Below are positions 35,655 through 44,070 of a stretch of 48,030 nt of DNA, in pieces (within the stretch, counting starts at the first letter, position 1; each line of letters starts with the position of its first letter). This DNA comes from an uncultured Bacteroides sp. GTDB taxonomy: Bacteria > Bacteroidota > Bacteroidia > Bacteroidales > Bacteroidaceae. The stretch spans positions 1 to 48,030 of the forward strand of contig CAAEFE010000109.1 of NCBI GenBank assembly GCA_900755095.1, in the 5' to 3' direction. Under the pieces are notes generated by a model. The model saw only the letters and a program-made list of their open reading frames with translations. It searched no databases and was not told where the DNA came from. The position numbers and the translations under genes are program-made.

Positions 35655-36045
35655 ATGAAGTATTTGAATAAAGAAACCAATGGTATCACCCTTTCACGTA
35701 TCGGACTGGGTGCCATGAGAATGGCTGACATTCAGCAGGGAGTCGACACGATACATGCCGCGCTAGACAGTGGAATTACGTATCTGACTTTTATGGTCAC
35801 GGAGAAAGTGAACTGGTGATCCGCGAGGCTTTGAAACCCCGGGAGCGCGGAGACATTTTTATTGCCGTCAAGTTTGGTGGAATGCTCACTTCAGATGATC
35901 GGTTCTATGGTATTGACGTCCGTCCGCAGAACGTACAAAATTATCTGGTTTACACTTTGAAACGATTAGGCACAGATTACGTTGAACTCTATCAGCCAGC
36001 ACGCATCAATCCGCACATCCCGGTGGAAGATACTATTGGTGCCGT
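35655..36045 (+). pseudogene. Aldo/keto reductase, frameshifted and 3'-truncated
   Basis: The ATG at 35655 opens MKYLNKETNGITLSRIGLGA with family-like HAALDSGITYL, and then leaves the frame, ending at a TGA (35817-35819). The homologous frame resumes at about 35786 as DFYGHGESELVIREALKPRE and continues through VQNYLVYTLKRLGTDYVELY to IPVEDTIGAV at about 36040. The expected DTADFYG block has lost about ten bases, including the catalytic Asp. Beyond GAV the sequence no longer resembles the family but belongs to the opposing AraC-type gene. It is therefore dead by both a small deletion and truncation. Confidence 0.85.
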
Positions 36046-36608
36046 TCTCCGTCGCCATACCTATGCCAGCGGCAGTTATCAAGGTCAAAGAATAGATTTA
36101 TAATCTGATTCTTGATGACATAAGAGTGGTAGACGTGTTCTTTATCAGGAATATAACTTTTAATGAGTTCAACCTGTTTTCTCAAACGCAGGCTTTCTTC
36201 CTCACTCAACTCTTGCCTGGTATGTAATTTCTTCAACTGACCCGCCTGTTGCAGACGGATGCCGGATGTCATAGCCATTATTTCCTTTTTCAATTCAGCA
36301 GAATGAATGATGAGATAGCCCTTGAAATCGGCTGAATAAGCTGTGTGCTCTATAATATCATCCGGATACACCTGCATCACCGTGTTCTTTTTCAGTGTAT
36401 GCGATAAATAGTTTATTCCTATTGTAATTTCTCCGGAAAGAACAAAGATGAGGGAATAGCCTTTCAAACGTATCGGATAGTTTTTGACTTGAACCGGTGA
36501 ACGACGGGAGTTATCCATATCTATGACGGACAATTGCTCCTGAAAGGTAGCTTCTGCGGATATTCTTTCAAAGTATTCGGGCAAAGCTAAATCTACCACC
36601 TGTTCCAT
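36033..36608 (-). pseudogene. AraC-family regulator lacking its DNA-binding domain
   Basis: From the ATG at 36608 the product has about 191 residues. The N-terminal cupin-like sensor domain is present (IRLKGYSLIFVLSGEITIGI, MQVYPDDIIEHTAYSADFKG), as is the linker helix (LRLRKQVELIKSYI, NQIINLFFDL). The two C-terminal helix-turn-helices, normally another 100 residues, are missing. The last ~15 residues (DNCRWHRYGDGERHQ) are read from the antisense of the truncated aldo/keto reductase. The longer frame from a GTG at 36647 is less likely. If expressed, it would be a sensor domain without DNA binding. Confidence 0.8.
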
Positions 36609-36779
36609 AAAAACACTATTATAATTTGTAGAAAACAAAGTTCGCACTATTCTTACAGAAAAAAGAGAGTATAGGCCACTTTGTTTTAGTCAGAATCCGA
36701 TATTACATATTTTTAAGACGATAGCGTCTTCAATCGGGAGAAAAACAGACATTCAACTTCGTTTTCCATAATAATTACT

Positions 36780-36787
36780 TATATTTG
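36780..36787 (+). promoter_or_regulatory. -7 box of the DUF4846 gene
   Basis: TATATTTG matches the -7 consensus exactly. It places transcription near 36794, which makes the ATG at 36815 the start of the DUF4846 gene rather than the upstream TTG at 36785. Confidence 0.6.
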
Positions 36788-36814
36788 TCCGGATATGGAA
36801 TAAGAAAAACCGAT

Positions 36815-37618
36815 ATGAAGTATTTGTTAATATGTGCAGGCTTGCTTCTCATAGTCTTTCACTCATGGGGACAGGAGAGGCTTGCGGATAGAATCGCTCC
36901 TCCGTCAGGATATGTTAGAGAGACCTGCTCCGATAATTCGTTTACAACTTATTTGCGCAATTTGCCATTATTGCCTAAAGGCAGTAAAGTGTTACTTTAC
37001 AATGGAAAAGAAAAAGCCAATCAGGCAGCCGCATTTGCAGTCGTAGATATGGAGATAGGCAATCGTGATTTGCAGCAGTGTGCCGATGCAGTGATACGCT
37101 TGCGGGCGGAATATCTGTGGAAACATAAACGGTATGCAGACATAAAATTCAACTTCACAAGTGGATTTACTGCCGAATATAAGAAATGGGCGGAGGGAAA
37201 TCGAATAAAAGTCAACGATAATCAGGTTCAATGGTATGCTTCGGGCAAGGGAGTGGATTATTCCTATAAAACTTTCCGTAACTATCTCGATATGGTTTTT
37301 ATGTATGCCGGAACTGCCTCTTTATCTCGTGAACTCCCAGCTGTGCTTTATACTTCCTTGCAACCCGGGGATGTCTTTATTAAAGGCGGTTCACCCGGTC
37401 ATGCTGTGATTGTTATGGATGTTGCCATTCATCCGAATACCGGGAAGAAAGTATTTCTCCTGGCACAAAGCTATATGCCTGCCCAACAGATTCATATCCT
37501 GGTCAATCCAACCAGCCGCAACCTTTCTCCCTGGTACGAGCTGACGGAAACGGATGCAGGGAAACTATACACTCCGGAATGGATTTTTGAGAAGAAAGAC
37601 CTGAAGCGTTTTAAATAG
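36815..37618 (+). CDS. DUF4846 secreted protein
   Basis: A 267-residue protein with a signal peptide (MKYLLICAGLLLIVFHSWGQ). The DUF4846 family pattern is clear: IAPPSGYVRETCSDNSFTTY, LRNLPLLPKGSKVLLYNG, QCADAVIRLRAEYLW, FRNYLDMVFMYAGTASL and PGDVFIKGGSPGHAVIVMDV, then the QSYMPAQQIHIL motif. The GSPGHAVIV stretch recalls NlpC/P60-like or transglutaminase-like hydrolase folds, but no activity is established. It probably acts in the periplasm. Confidence 0.85.
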   Translation: MKYLLICAGLLLIVFHSWGQERLADRIAPPSGYVRETCSDNSFTTYLRNLPLLPKGSKVLLYNGKEKANQAAAFAVVDMEIGNRDLQQCADAVIRLRAEYLWKHKRYADIKFNFTSGFTAEYKKWAEGNRIKVNDNQVQWYASGKGVDYSYKTFRNYLDMVFMYAGTASLSRELPAVLYTSLQPGDVFIKGGSPGHAVIVMDVAIHPNTGKKVFLLAQSYMPAQQIHILVNPTSRNLSPWYELTETDAGKLYTPEWIFEKKDLKRFK

Positions 37619-37670
37619 GATAATAGACGTAAATGCAGCATAACAGAGAAATAATTAAATCTTTTCTTAC

Positions 37671-37698
37671 TTGATTTTCTATCTTTTCCTTATCTTTG
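37671..37698 (+). promoter_or_regulatory. Promoter of the glutamine synthetase gene
   Basis: TTG at 37671-37673 and TATCTTTG at 37691-37698 are 17 bases apart, fitting the Bacteroides pattern and giving a leader of about 40 bases. Confidence 0.55.
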
Positions 37699-37746
37699 GC
37701 ATTCAACAAACCGTTTTAATCATACAACAACGAAAAACAACCGATT

Positions 37747-39249
37747 ATGAATTATGATTTATCAATGAATGCTAACCAGTTGGTGGCATTCCTTCAAAAA
37801 ACAACTTCAGAGTTTACAAAAGCTGACATTATCTCATTTATCCAGCAAAAAGATATCCGCATGGTTAATTTTATGTATCCGGCGGGAGACGGGCGTCTGA
37901 AAACTCTGAACTTTGTCATCAACAATCAAGCTTATCTGGAAGCTATTCTCACATGTGGAGAACGGGTAGACGGTTCCAGTCTTTTCTCATTTATAGAAGC
38001 GGGCAGTAGTGACCTTTATGTAATTCCCCGTTTTTGCACAGCATTCGTTGATCCGTTTGCCGAGATTCCGACGCTGTCTATGCTGTGCTCTTTCTTCAAT
38101 AAAGACGGCGAACCCCTCGAAAGTGCACCAGAACACACTCTTTACAAAGCAAGCAAAACTTTTACAGAAGTTACCGGAATGGAATTTCAGGCAATGGGCG
38201 AATTGGAATATTATGTAATAGCTCCGGATACTGGTATGTTTCAGGCAACCGACCAACGTGGTTATCACGAATCGGGTCCTTATGCTAAATTCAATGAGTT
38301 CCGTACTCAATGTATGTCTTACATCGCACAGACAGGCGGGCAAATAAAGTATGGACACTCCGAAGTGGGTAATTTTACGCTGGATGGTTATATCTATGAG
38401 CAGAATGAAATAGAATTCCTGCCGGTTCCCGTATCGCAGGCAGCAGATCAATTAATGATTGCCAAATGGGTGATTCGTAACCTGGGATTTAGATATGGAT
38501 ACAATGTAACCTTTGCTCCAAAGATTACGGCAGGTAAAGCAGGTTCGGGCTTGCATGTCCACATGCGTATCATGAAAGACGGAAAGAACCAGATGCTGAA
38601 AGACGGTGTTTTGTCGGAAACAGCACGCAAGGCAATTGCCGGAATGATGGTGCTTGCTCCGTCAATTACTGCTTTTGGAAATACCAACCCTACTTCTTAT
38701 TTCCGTCTCGTTCCTCATCAGGAAGCACCTACCAATGTTTGTTGGGGAGATCGTAACCGCTCTGTATTAGTGCGTGTACCTCTGGGATGGGCTGCAAAAA
38801 CAGATATGTGTACATTGGCAAATCCGTTGGAAGCTGAAAGTCATTTTGACACCAGTCAGAAGCAGACTGTAGAAATGCGCTCTCCGGATGGTTCGGCAGA
38901 TTTGTATCAACTGTTGGCTGGTTTGGCTGTTGCCTGCCGTCATGGTTTTGAGATTGAAAATGCGCTGGACATTGCTGAAAAAACTTATGTAAATGTGAAT
39001 ATCCATCAGAAAGAAAACGAAGATAAGCTGAAATCACTGGCGCAACTGCCGGATAGCTGTGAAGCTTCTGCCGATTGCCTGCAACAACAACGGGCAATCT
39101 TTGAACAATATAATGTATTCAGCCCGGCAATGATTGACGGTATCATCCGCAGACTTCGTGGTTATGAAGATAAAACATTGCGTGCGGATTTGGAAGGAAA
39201 GCCGATGGAGATGTTAGATCTCGTACATAAGTATTTCCATTGTGGATAA
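37747..39249 (+). CDS. glnA: Glutamine synthetase, type I-like
   Basis: A 500-residue glutamine synthetase that would join ammonia to glutamate using ATP in the cytoplasm. The beta-grasp domain (about 30-110) is followed by the catalytic domain with MEFQAMGELEYYVI, QIKYGHSEVGNFTLDGYIYE (metal Glu), the ATP-site histidine in GSGLHVHMRI, NPTSYFRLVPHQEAPTNVCW and the metal/substrate site around VEMRSPDGSADLYQLLAG. The start may be the ATG at 37747 or that at 37765. No adenylylation-type tyrosine motif was identified with certainty. It stands alone. Confidence 0.9.
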   Translation: MNYDLSMNANQLVAFLQKTTSEFTKADIISFIQQKDIRMVNFMYPAGDGRLKTLNFVINNQAYLEAILTCGERVDGSSLFSFIEAGSSDLYVIPRFCTAFVDPFAEIPTLSMLCSFFNKDGEPLESAPEHTLYKASKTFTEVTGMEFQAMGELEYYVIAPDTGMFQATDQRGYHESGPYAKFNEFRTQCMSYIAQTGGQIKYGHSEVGNFTLDGYIYEQNEIEFLPVPVSQAADQLMIAKWVIRNLGFRYGYNVTFAPKITAGKAGSGLHVHMRIMKDGKNQMLKDGVLSETARKAIAGMMVLAPSITAFGNTNPTSYFRLVPHQEAPTNVCWGDRNRSVLVRVPLGWAAKTDMCTLANPLEAESHFDTSQKQTVEMRSPDGSADLYQLLAGLAVACRHGFEIENALDIAEKTYVNVNIHQKENEDKLKSLAQLPDSCEASADCLQQQRAIFEQYNVFSPAMIDGIIRRLRGYEDKTLRADLEGKPMEMLDLVHKYFHCG

Positions 39250-39322
39250 TTAAAAAATGATATACGGATAAAAGACTATCTTCGGTTGAAAGGTAGTCTT
39301 TTATTTTTTTATATAATACATT

Positions 39323-39381
39323 CAGACCAAACAGGCTACAAATTTACAGGTTTGGTCTACTTAATGCCGGGTTTGGTCTAC
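39323..39381 (+). promoter_or_regulatory. Candidate LytTR-regulator binding repeats
   Basis: TTTGGTCTAC occurs at 39351-39360 and again at 39372-39381, exactly 21 bases apart (two turns of the helix). A third, inverted copy (AGACCAAA) is at 39324-39331. LytTR-domain regulators are known to bind pairs of direct repeats with this spacing, and one is encoded at the end of this operon. Confidence 0.6.
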
Positions 39382-39447
39382 AAACTCTCTACGCAGATCG
39401 GTAAAACTCTACTTTTGTCTCATTCAAACCCTAAAACAGATAAAAGA

Positions 39448-40341
39448 ATGAGGATTATTTTGTTAAGTGCGTTCGCCTTGTTTCTATTACTTCCTGAAAA
39501 TATACAGGCACAGGTTACTGTGAAAACCGGGTATATATCTTCTTCCCGATATAAAGATGAAAATGGACAGTATCCCGGGAAAGGGGATATGTGCTTTGTG
39601 GAAGGGAACGTCAATATTCCCGTATCACAGAAAATGAATGAAAGAAATCAGCCAACTCTTTGGATGATTTCGGCAGGAGGAAGCTATACGGCAATGAATA
39701 ATAAGAATCTTCAATCTTACATAGACATAGATCAAATTATAAATATGCAGTTGAGCGTAACCAATATTCGCCCTATCAGCAAAAAATGGCTTTTGTTGAC
39801 GACTGTCGGTGCAGGCGTCTATGCCTCTTCTGATGTAAAACTGAAGAATGTTCTGGGACAGGGAGGAGTTATTTTCATCCGGCAGTTCAAGTCCAATTTA
39901 TCTCTTGGAGCCGGTTTGGCTGTGAACAACACATTTGGTTATCCGATGGTATTTCCTGCTATTTATTTTGATTGGAGCACTGAAGGACGTTATCAAATTA
40001 AAGTTTCGATGCTGAATGCCATGGAAGTATCGGCAGGAATGAAAATGAATAAATATCTGAATCTAAGGATCGTGGCAGAGATGAACGGGTCATTGGCATT
40101 GTTGGAAAGAGAAGGAAAAGATACTATGTTTTCCCAGCAATTCATTATTGTAGGTTTACAACCGGAAGTAAGTATGGGGAATTCTTTTTCAATCACTGCT
40201 ACTGCCGGTGTGTCGTGTAGCAGAATAGCTTATTACACTACCCGCACTTTAAAGGCTTTCTTCGAAGATATGTCTAAAGATACTGATCCATATTTTAAAC
40301 CGGCAATGTATGTTTCGGTGGGAATGAAGTATAAGTTCTAA
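39448..40341 (+). CDS. Outer-membrane beta-barrel protein (DUF6268-like)
   Basis: About 297 residues from the ATG at 39448, which gives a normal signal peptide (MRIILLSAFALFLLLPENIQ then AQ). The longer frame beginning at 39286 would run through the regulatory repeats and is not credible. The body alternates polar and hydrophobic residues in beta-strand fashion and ends PAMYVSVGMKYKF, an aromatic C-terminus typical of outer-membrane barrels. DUF6268 is my best recollection for the family. It is the first gene of an operon with two LytS-like kinases and a LytTR regulator, so it may be a sensor, or the target of autoregulation. Confidence 0.7.
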   Translation: MRIILLSAFALFLLLPENIQAQVTVKTGYISSSRYKDENGQYPGKGDMCFVEGNVNIPVSQKMNERNQPTLWMISAGGSYTAMNNKNLQSYIDIDQIINMQLSVTNIRPISKKWLLLTTVGAGVYASSDVKLKNVLGQGGVIFIRQFKSNLSLGAGLAVNNTFGYPMVFPAIYFDWSTEGRYQIKVSMLNAMEVSAGMKMNKYLNLRIVAEMNGSLALLEREGKDTMFSQQFIIVGLQPEVSMGNSFSITATAGVSCSRIAYYTTRTLKAFFEDMSKDTDPYFKPAMYVSVGMKYKF

Positions 40342-40364
40342 AAAAATGGTAACTTTATCGCCTG

Positions 40365-41399
40365 ATGTCAGTTAAGATACTATTATATACGTTACTGAAG
40401 CAAATTGGGATATTTCTTGTAGTCTCCTTTTTAGTGTTCAGAGGCACTTTTGTCGAAAGCGATAGTTTAGGGCTAAATCTTTCTACGGGAGTTAGTCTTT
40501 TACTTTCTGTCATTCTATGGGGAATCATAAATCTGCATACTTACTGGTTAATTCCCGGTTATCTGTTTCAGCGTAGATATAAAAAGTATATCATATATTT
40601 GAGTTGCCTTGTTGGATTTATGCTGACCGCCATGGTTGGTGCTATTTGTTTTCTAGGGCAATATTATGTTATACCCGAACAGATGCAAAGACTAAACAGT
40701 GATCTCCCTTTCTTTCTGTTGATAAATGCATTGGCACTGATACTCTATTTCCTGGCTTTTTCTTTTACTATTTTTCTGCATCGTTGGGTGGCCTATCAAC
40801 AACGATTAAATGAATTGGAGAATATTAGCATACAGACTGATCTAAATCATTTGAAAGATCAACTCCAACCGGAGTTTTTTTCGAGAATATTGAATAAGGT
40901 ACGAACCTTGCTGGGAGAAGATGGAGAAAAGGCGTCATTGCTTATCTTTAAATTAAGTCGGTTGCTTAGATACCAACTTTATGAAAGTGAACGGCAACAG
41001 GTATTGTTGGGAGATGATATCGATTTTATGACTGATTATATGAAGTTGGAGAAACTATGTAATCCGGAGTTTAATTTTGAAGTCAACATCCTGAATGAAG
41101 TGCGTTATATACAAGTTCCTCCTTTATTGTTTATGCCTGTGATAGAATATGTGATTCGGACAACTGTATGTGGAGAGAATGGAAAGGGAGAAAATATAAG
41201 GATCGATTTTCAAATGGAAGAGAATCAGCTTCGATTCATTTGTACATACTGTCTGCGAAAAAAGGAAAGTCTGCAAGTAGCACCTGCTTTTGACAAGTTA
41301 CGGCAACGATTGGACTTGTTATATCCGGGAGGTTATCAATTAAAAAGTGGCTATAATGATGAGGCACTGTGTACCATTGGTTTAATGTTGGAATTATGA
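40365..41399 (+). CDS. LytS-type (His_kinase) pseudokinase
   Basis: A 344-residue protein with about four membrane helices (12-145) and a cytoplasmic domain homologous to the His_kinase family (PF06580 type). Where active members have an NPHFLFN histidine motif, this one reads LQPEFFSRILN, with Glu170 replacing His. The ATPase part is also degenerate: the N-box region is PVIEYVIRTTV, and the glycine-rich box before KLRQRLDLLYPGGY is missing. It is therefore probably catalytically dead and may pair with or modulate the next kinase. Its stop overlaps the ATG of that gene by four bases (ATGA). Confidence 0.85.
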   Translation: MSVKILLYTLLKQIGIFLVVSFLVFRGTFVESDSLGLNLSTGVSLLLSVILWGIINLHTYWLIPGYLFQRRYKKYIIYLSCLVGFMLTAMVGAICFLGQYYVIPEQMQRLNSDLPFFLLINALALILYFLAFSFTIFLHRWVAYQQRLNELENISIQTDLNHLKDQLQPEFFSRILNKVRTLLGEDGEKASLLIFKLSRLLRYQLYESERQQVLLGDDIDFMTDYMKLEKLCNPEFNFEVNILNEVRYIQVPPLLFMPVIEYVIRTTVCGENGKGENIRIDFQMEENQLRFICTYCLRKKESLQVAPAFDKLRQRLDLLYPGGYQLKSGYNDEALCTIGLMLEL

Positions 41400-42457
41400 A
41401 AGATACCTGGAATGTATACGATTGGGGGAAGAATCTGGTAAATGACCGTTTCAGGCTTATCAGTAATTTACTATTGCTATTTATTATACTCTTTTTGGGC
41501 TTTCAGAATGTATATGGAGATTTTACTAGAGAAGGTTTCCTATATGCATATCCGGTTAGTATATTGGTTTTTGCATTTCCTATCTATCTGAATATATATT
41601 GGTTAGTGCCCCGTTTCCTGTATAAGGCCAAGCGCAAGTTATGGTGTTATTGGATTTCGTTTCTCGGAGTCAATTTAGTGAGTGTATTATTAGGATTTAT
41701 ATTTCTGTCTCCATTATATCAACGATACGGTATTCGTGGGTTTTGTATACAGGATAACCACGCTGTTTCTTTTGATAGTATTGCTTATGGAGTATTAGTA
41801 CTGCTATTAAGTGCAGGTGGCTGTACGAGCTTTGAACTATTCCGCCGTTGGGTTGTCTCCGATAAAAAGATTCTTGAATTGGAGAAGGCGACTAAACAGA
41901 CAGAATTGCAACAATTAAAGAAACAGATCAATCCGCATTTTCTTTTTAATATGCTGAATAATGCCAATATTTTGGTAAAGGATGCTCCGGATGAGGCTTC
42001 ACAGATATTGGAGAAACTGGACAATCTACTTCGCTACCAGTTGAATGACAGTACAAGAAGAGAAGTATTTCTTACTGCAGATATACAGTTTCTCACCAGC
42101 TTTCTTGAATTGGAGAAGGTGAGAAGGGATCATTTTGAATATACAATCTTTCAAGAGGGAAATATGGAGAATATCTGTATTCCTCCGTTATTGTTTATCC
42201 CTTTTGTAGAGAATGCGGTGAAACATAATTTGGATAGCGACAATTTATCTTATGTTCACTTGTATTTTTCTGTGCATAATAAACAGTTGACGTTTCGTTG
42301 CGAAAATTCTAAGCCCCGTGTTCCTGTTAAGCGGGAAGGGGGAATAGGGTTGGCCAATGTGAAACGCAGACTGGATTTACTTTATGAATCACGGTATACG
42401 CTACAGATAGAAGATAAAGAAACAACTTATAATGTCAACTTACATCTAAACTTATGA
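41396..42457 (+). CDS. LytS-type sensor histidine kinase
   Basis: A 353-residue inner-membrane kinase with four membrane helices in the first 150 residues, a coiled linker (LELEKATKQTELQQLKKQ) and an intact catalytic part. His181 lies in INPHFLFNMLNNANIL, the N-box is PFVENAVKHNL, and the glycine box is GGIGLANVKRRLDLLY. The ATG at 41396 overlaps the upstream pseudokinase stop. The frame is open from 41369, but that would bury the start in the previous gene. It ends overlapping the LytTR regulator ATG by four bases, so the pair is surely a two-component system. The stimulus is unknown. Confidence 0.92.
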   Translation: MKDTWNVYDWGKNLVNDRFRLISNLLLLFIILFLGFQNVYGDFTREGFLYAYPVSILVFAFPIYLNIYWLVPRFLYKAKRKLWCYWISFLGVNLVSVLLGFIFLSPLYQRYGIRGFCIQDNHAVSFDSIAYGVLVLLLSAGGCTSFELFRRWVVSDKKILELEKATKQTELQQLKKQINPHFLFNMLNNANILVKDAPDEASQILEKLDNLLRYQLNDSTRREVFLTADIQFLTSFLELEKVRRDHFEYTIFQEGNMENICIPPLLFIPFVENAVKHNLDSDNLSYVHLYFSVHNKQLTFRCENSKPRVPVKREGGIGLANVKRRLDLLYESRYTLQIEDKETTYNVNLHLNL

Positions 42458-43176
42458 ATTGTATTATTGTTGATGACGAGCCGGTAGCTCGCAAAGGTAT
42501 GAAGTCATTGGTGGAGCAGATTCCACAACTGACATTGGTGGGTCGCTTTAATAATGCTATCGCAGCGTCTGCTTATATAAATGAATATACGGTTGATCTG
42601 ATTTTCCTTGATATTCAGATGCCGGGAATTACCGGAATAGAATTTGCGCAAAGCATTCCCGTGAATACGTTGATTGTCTTTACAACGGCGTATGCGGAAT
42701 ATGCACTCGATAGTTATGAAGTAAGTGCCATTGATTATCTGGTGAAGCCCATTGAAATGAACCGTTTTCTGAAAGCAGTCAATAAGGCAATAGCATATCA
42801 TAAACTGTTATTGTCGGAAACAGCCGAAAGAGTGGAGGAGATACAGGAAGAATATATCTTCATCAAATCGGAACGACGCTATATCAAGATAAACTTCAGT
42901 GATATTCTTTTTATTGAAGGACTAAAGGATTATTCCATTCTCCAATTGGAAGGTCAGCGGGTGATTACTAAGATGAATCTGAAAAATATTCATGAGCAAC
43001 TGCCCGCTAAACAGTTTCTCCGGATAAACAAGTCCTATATTGTCAATACCTCACGGATTGACTCTTTTGATACCAATGATATTTTTATTAAGTCTTATGA
43101 GATAGGAATAGGAGGTGGAAACTATAAGAAAACGTTTTTTGGGGAATTTGTAGCGAAGAATTTGCAGAAAGACTAA
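42454..43176 (+). CDS. LytTR-family response regulator
   Basis: A 240-residue regulator. The receiver domain has D7-D8, phospho-acceptor Asp53 in IFLDIQMPG and Lys98 in DYLVKPIE. The LytTR DNA-binding domain covers about 130-238 (YIFIKSERRYIKINFSDILF, IEGLKDYSILQLEG, FLRINKSYIVNTSRIDSF). It probably binds the paired TTTGGTCTAC repeats upstream of the outer-membrane gene at the head of its own operon. That target is an inference from spacing and proximity. Confidence 0.93.
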   Translation: MNCIIVDDEPVARKGMKSLVEQIPQLTLVGRFNNAIAASAYINEYTVDLIFLDIQMPGITGIEFAQSIPVNTLIVFTTAYAEYALDSYEVSAIDYLVKPIEMNRFLKAVNKAIAYHKLLLSETAERVEEIQEEYIFIKSERRYIKINFSDILFIEGLKDYSILQLEGQRVITKMNLKNIHEQLPAKQFLRINKSYIVNTSRIDSFDTNDIFIKSYEIGIGGGNYKKTFFGEFVAKNLQKD

Positions 43177-43438
43177 TCCGGTAGTTTACATGGAATGGCT
43201 TGGTATAAAAAGAATAAGAACGTTAAGTATTGGCCTATTTTCATAAAAAAGATGTTTTGCAGAAAGAAAAAGGAGAGAATATAGTGCAATATCCCCAAAT
43301 AATGCTTTCCTTTGTACCAACAACAATAAAGAGGTTTATTACGATTTGATTTTTTTACATGAATCTTCTCATTTATTTGAGCATATCCATCTCTAATTAA
43401 GATCTTCCTAAAACTTTCTTATTGAATTATTAATTTTT

Positions 43439-43446
43439 TATATTTG
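43439..43446 (+). promoter_or_regulatory. -7 box immediately before the RRM gene
   Basis: TATATTTG ends only six bases before the ATG at 43453, so transcription would start at or next to the start codon (a leaderless or nearly leaderless mRNA). A weak TTTC at 43415-43418 could be the -33 element. Confidence 0.5.
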
Positions 43447-43452
43447 TATTTT

Positions 43453-43698
43453 ATGAATTTGTACATTGGAAATCTTAGCTATAATGTTAAGGAATCAGAT
43501 TTGAGACATGTAATGGAAGAGTATGGAACAGTTGCTTCAGTAAAGTTAATCACAGATCGTGAAACTAGAAGATCAAAAGGTTTTGCGTTTATCGAAATGC
43601 CGGATGATGCAGAAGCTGCTAAAGCTATCGAACAATTGAACGGTGCAGAATATGTAGGTCGTTCAATGGTAGTAAAAGAAGCATTGCCAAAGAATTAA
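43453..43698 (+). CDS. RRM-domain RNA-binding protein
   Basis: An 81-residue single RRM. RNP2 is LYIGNL at the N-terminus and RNP1 is SKGFAFIEM, inside the beta-alpha-beta-beta-alpha-beta pattern (SYNVKESDLRHVMEEYG, AAKAIEQLNGAEYVGRSMVV). Small RRM proteins of Bacteroides act as global RNA-binding regulators. From memory, RbpA of B. thetaiotaomicron has this genomic position, but I leave the symbol empty. The frame could start at a TTG at 43444; the ATG at 43453 is preferred. It converges with a small gene across a shared terminator. Confidence 0.92.
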   Translation: MNLYIGNLSYNVKESDLRHVMEEYGTVASVKLITDRETRRSKGFAFIEMPDDAEAAKAIEQLNGAEYVGRSMVVKEALPKN

Positions 43699-43719
43699 TA
43701 CTGAATACATATACAGTAA

Positions 43720-43757
43720 TAGAGAAAGGCGCACTAGGTAACTAGCGCGCCTTTCTT
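43720..43757. terminator. Bidirectional terminator between the RRM gene and a small gene
   Basis: AGAAAGGCGC and GCGCCTTTCT arms are separated by about 14 bases including ACTAGGTAACTAG, itself palindromic, and followed by TCTG. The convergent genes share it. Confidence 0.8.
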
Positions 43758-43760
43758 CTG

Positions 43761-43934
43761 TTAATCCTCATTGTTATCTTCTTCATCATCCACCATATTA
43801 TTGAGTTCCAATTCCAGGTCTACCAGCTCTTGTTCCCATAATTTCAGGATATCCTTCGGTGTATCTTTTGCAGCTTTCTTTATTCTTTCTTGAGCAACAG
43901 ATACTTCATGCTCTAATTGTCTACGTCTGCTCAT
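43761..43934 (-). CDS. Small charged coiled-coil protein, unknown
   Basis: A 57-residue protein from the ATG at 43934, MSRRRQLEHEVSVAQERIKK then PKDILKLWEQELVDLELELN and a very acidic tail (DDEEDNNED). It is helical with a coiled-coil-like heptad pattern and no signal peptide. The larger open frame reaching 44135 is not credible because it overlaps the divergent promoter region. The function is unknown. Its position beside an RRM gene suggests, without proof, a nucleic-acid-related role. Confidence 0.7.
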   Translation of the reverse strand: MSRRRQLEHEVSVAQERIKKAAKDTPKDILKLWEQELVDLELELNNMVDDEEDNNED

Positions 43935-43977
43935 AATTCTATTGTTTTGATTATAAAATGATAACAACTCGTGTAGG

Positions 43978-44022
43978 GAATAGTTCGACGGGATAAAATT
44001 AAAGTAATGGGGTGAACTATTC
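43978..44022. promoter_or_regulatory. Palindromic element between the small gene and the Met-rich DUF4396 gene
   Basis: GAATAGTTC (43978-43986) and GAACTATTC (44014-44022) form a 9-bp inverted repeat. The right arm is itself part of GTGAACTATTCAC, a palindrome. It lies in the divergent gap and could be an operator. Confidence 0.4.
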
Positions 44023-44070
44023 ACAAATAAAGGATGTTTTGTAATCTGAATCTTTAAAAAACATACAGCC

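Noticed and set aside
39286..39447. N-terminal extension of the outer-membrane protein
   Set aside because: The extra 54 residues would be read through the LytTR-like repeats and would hide the signal peptide. The ATG at 39448 is better.
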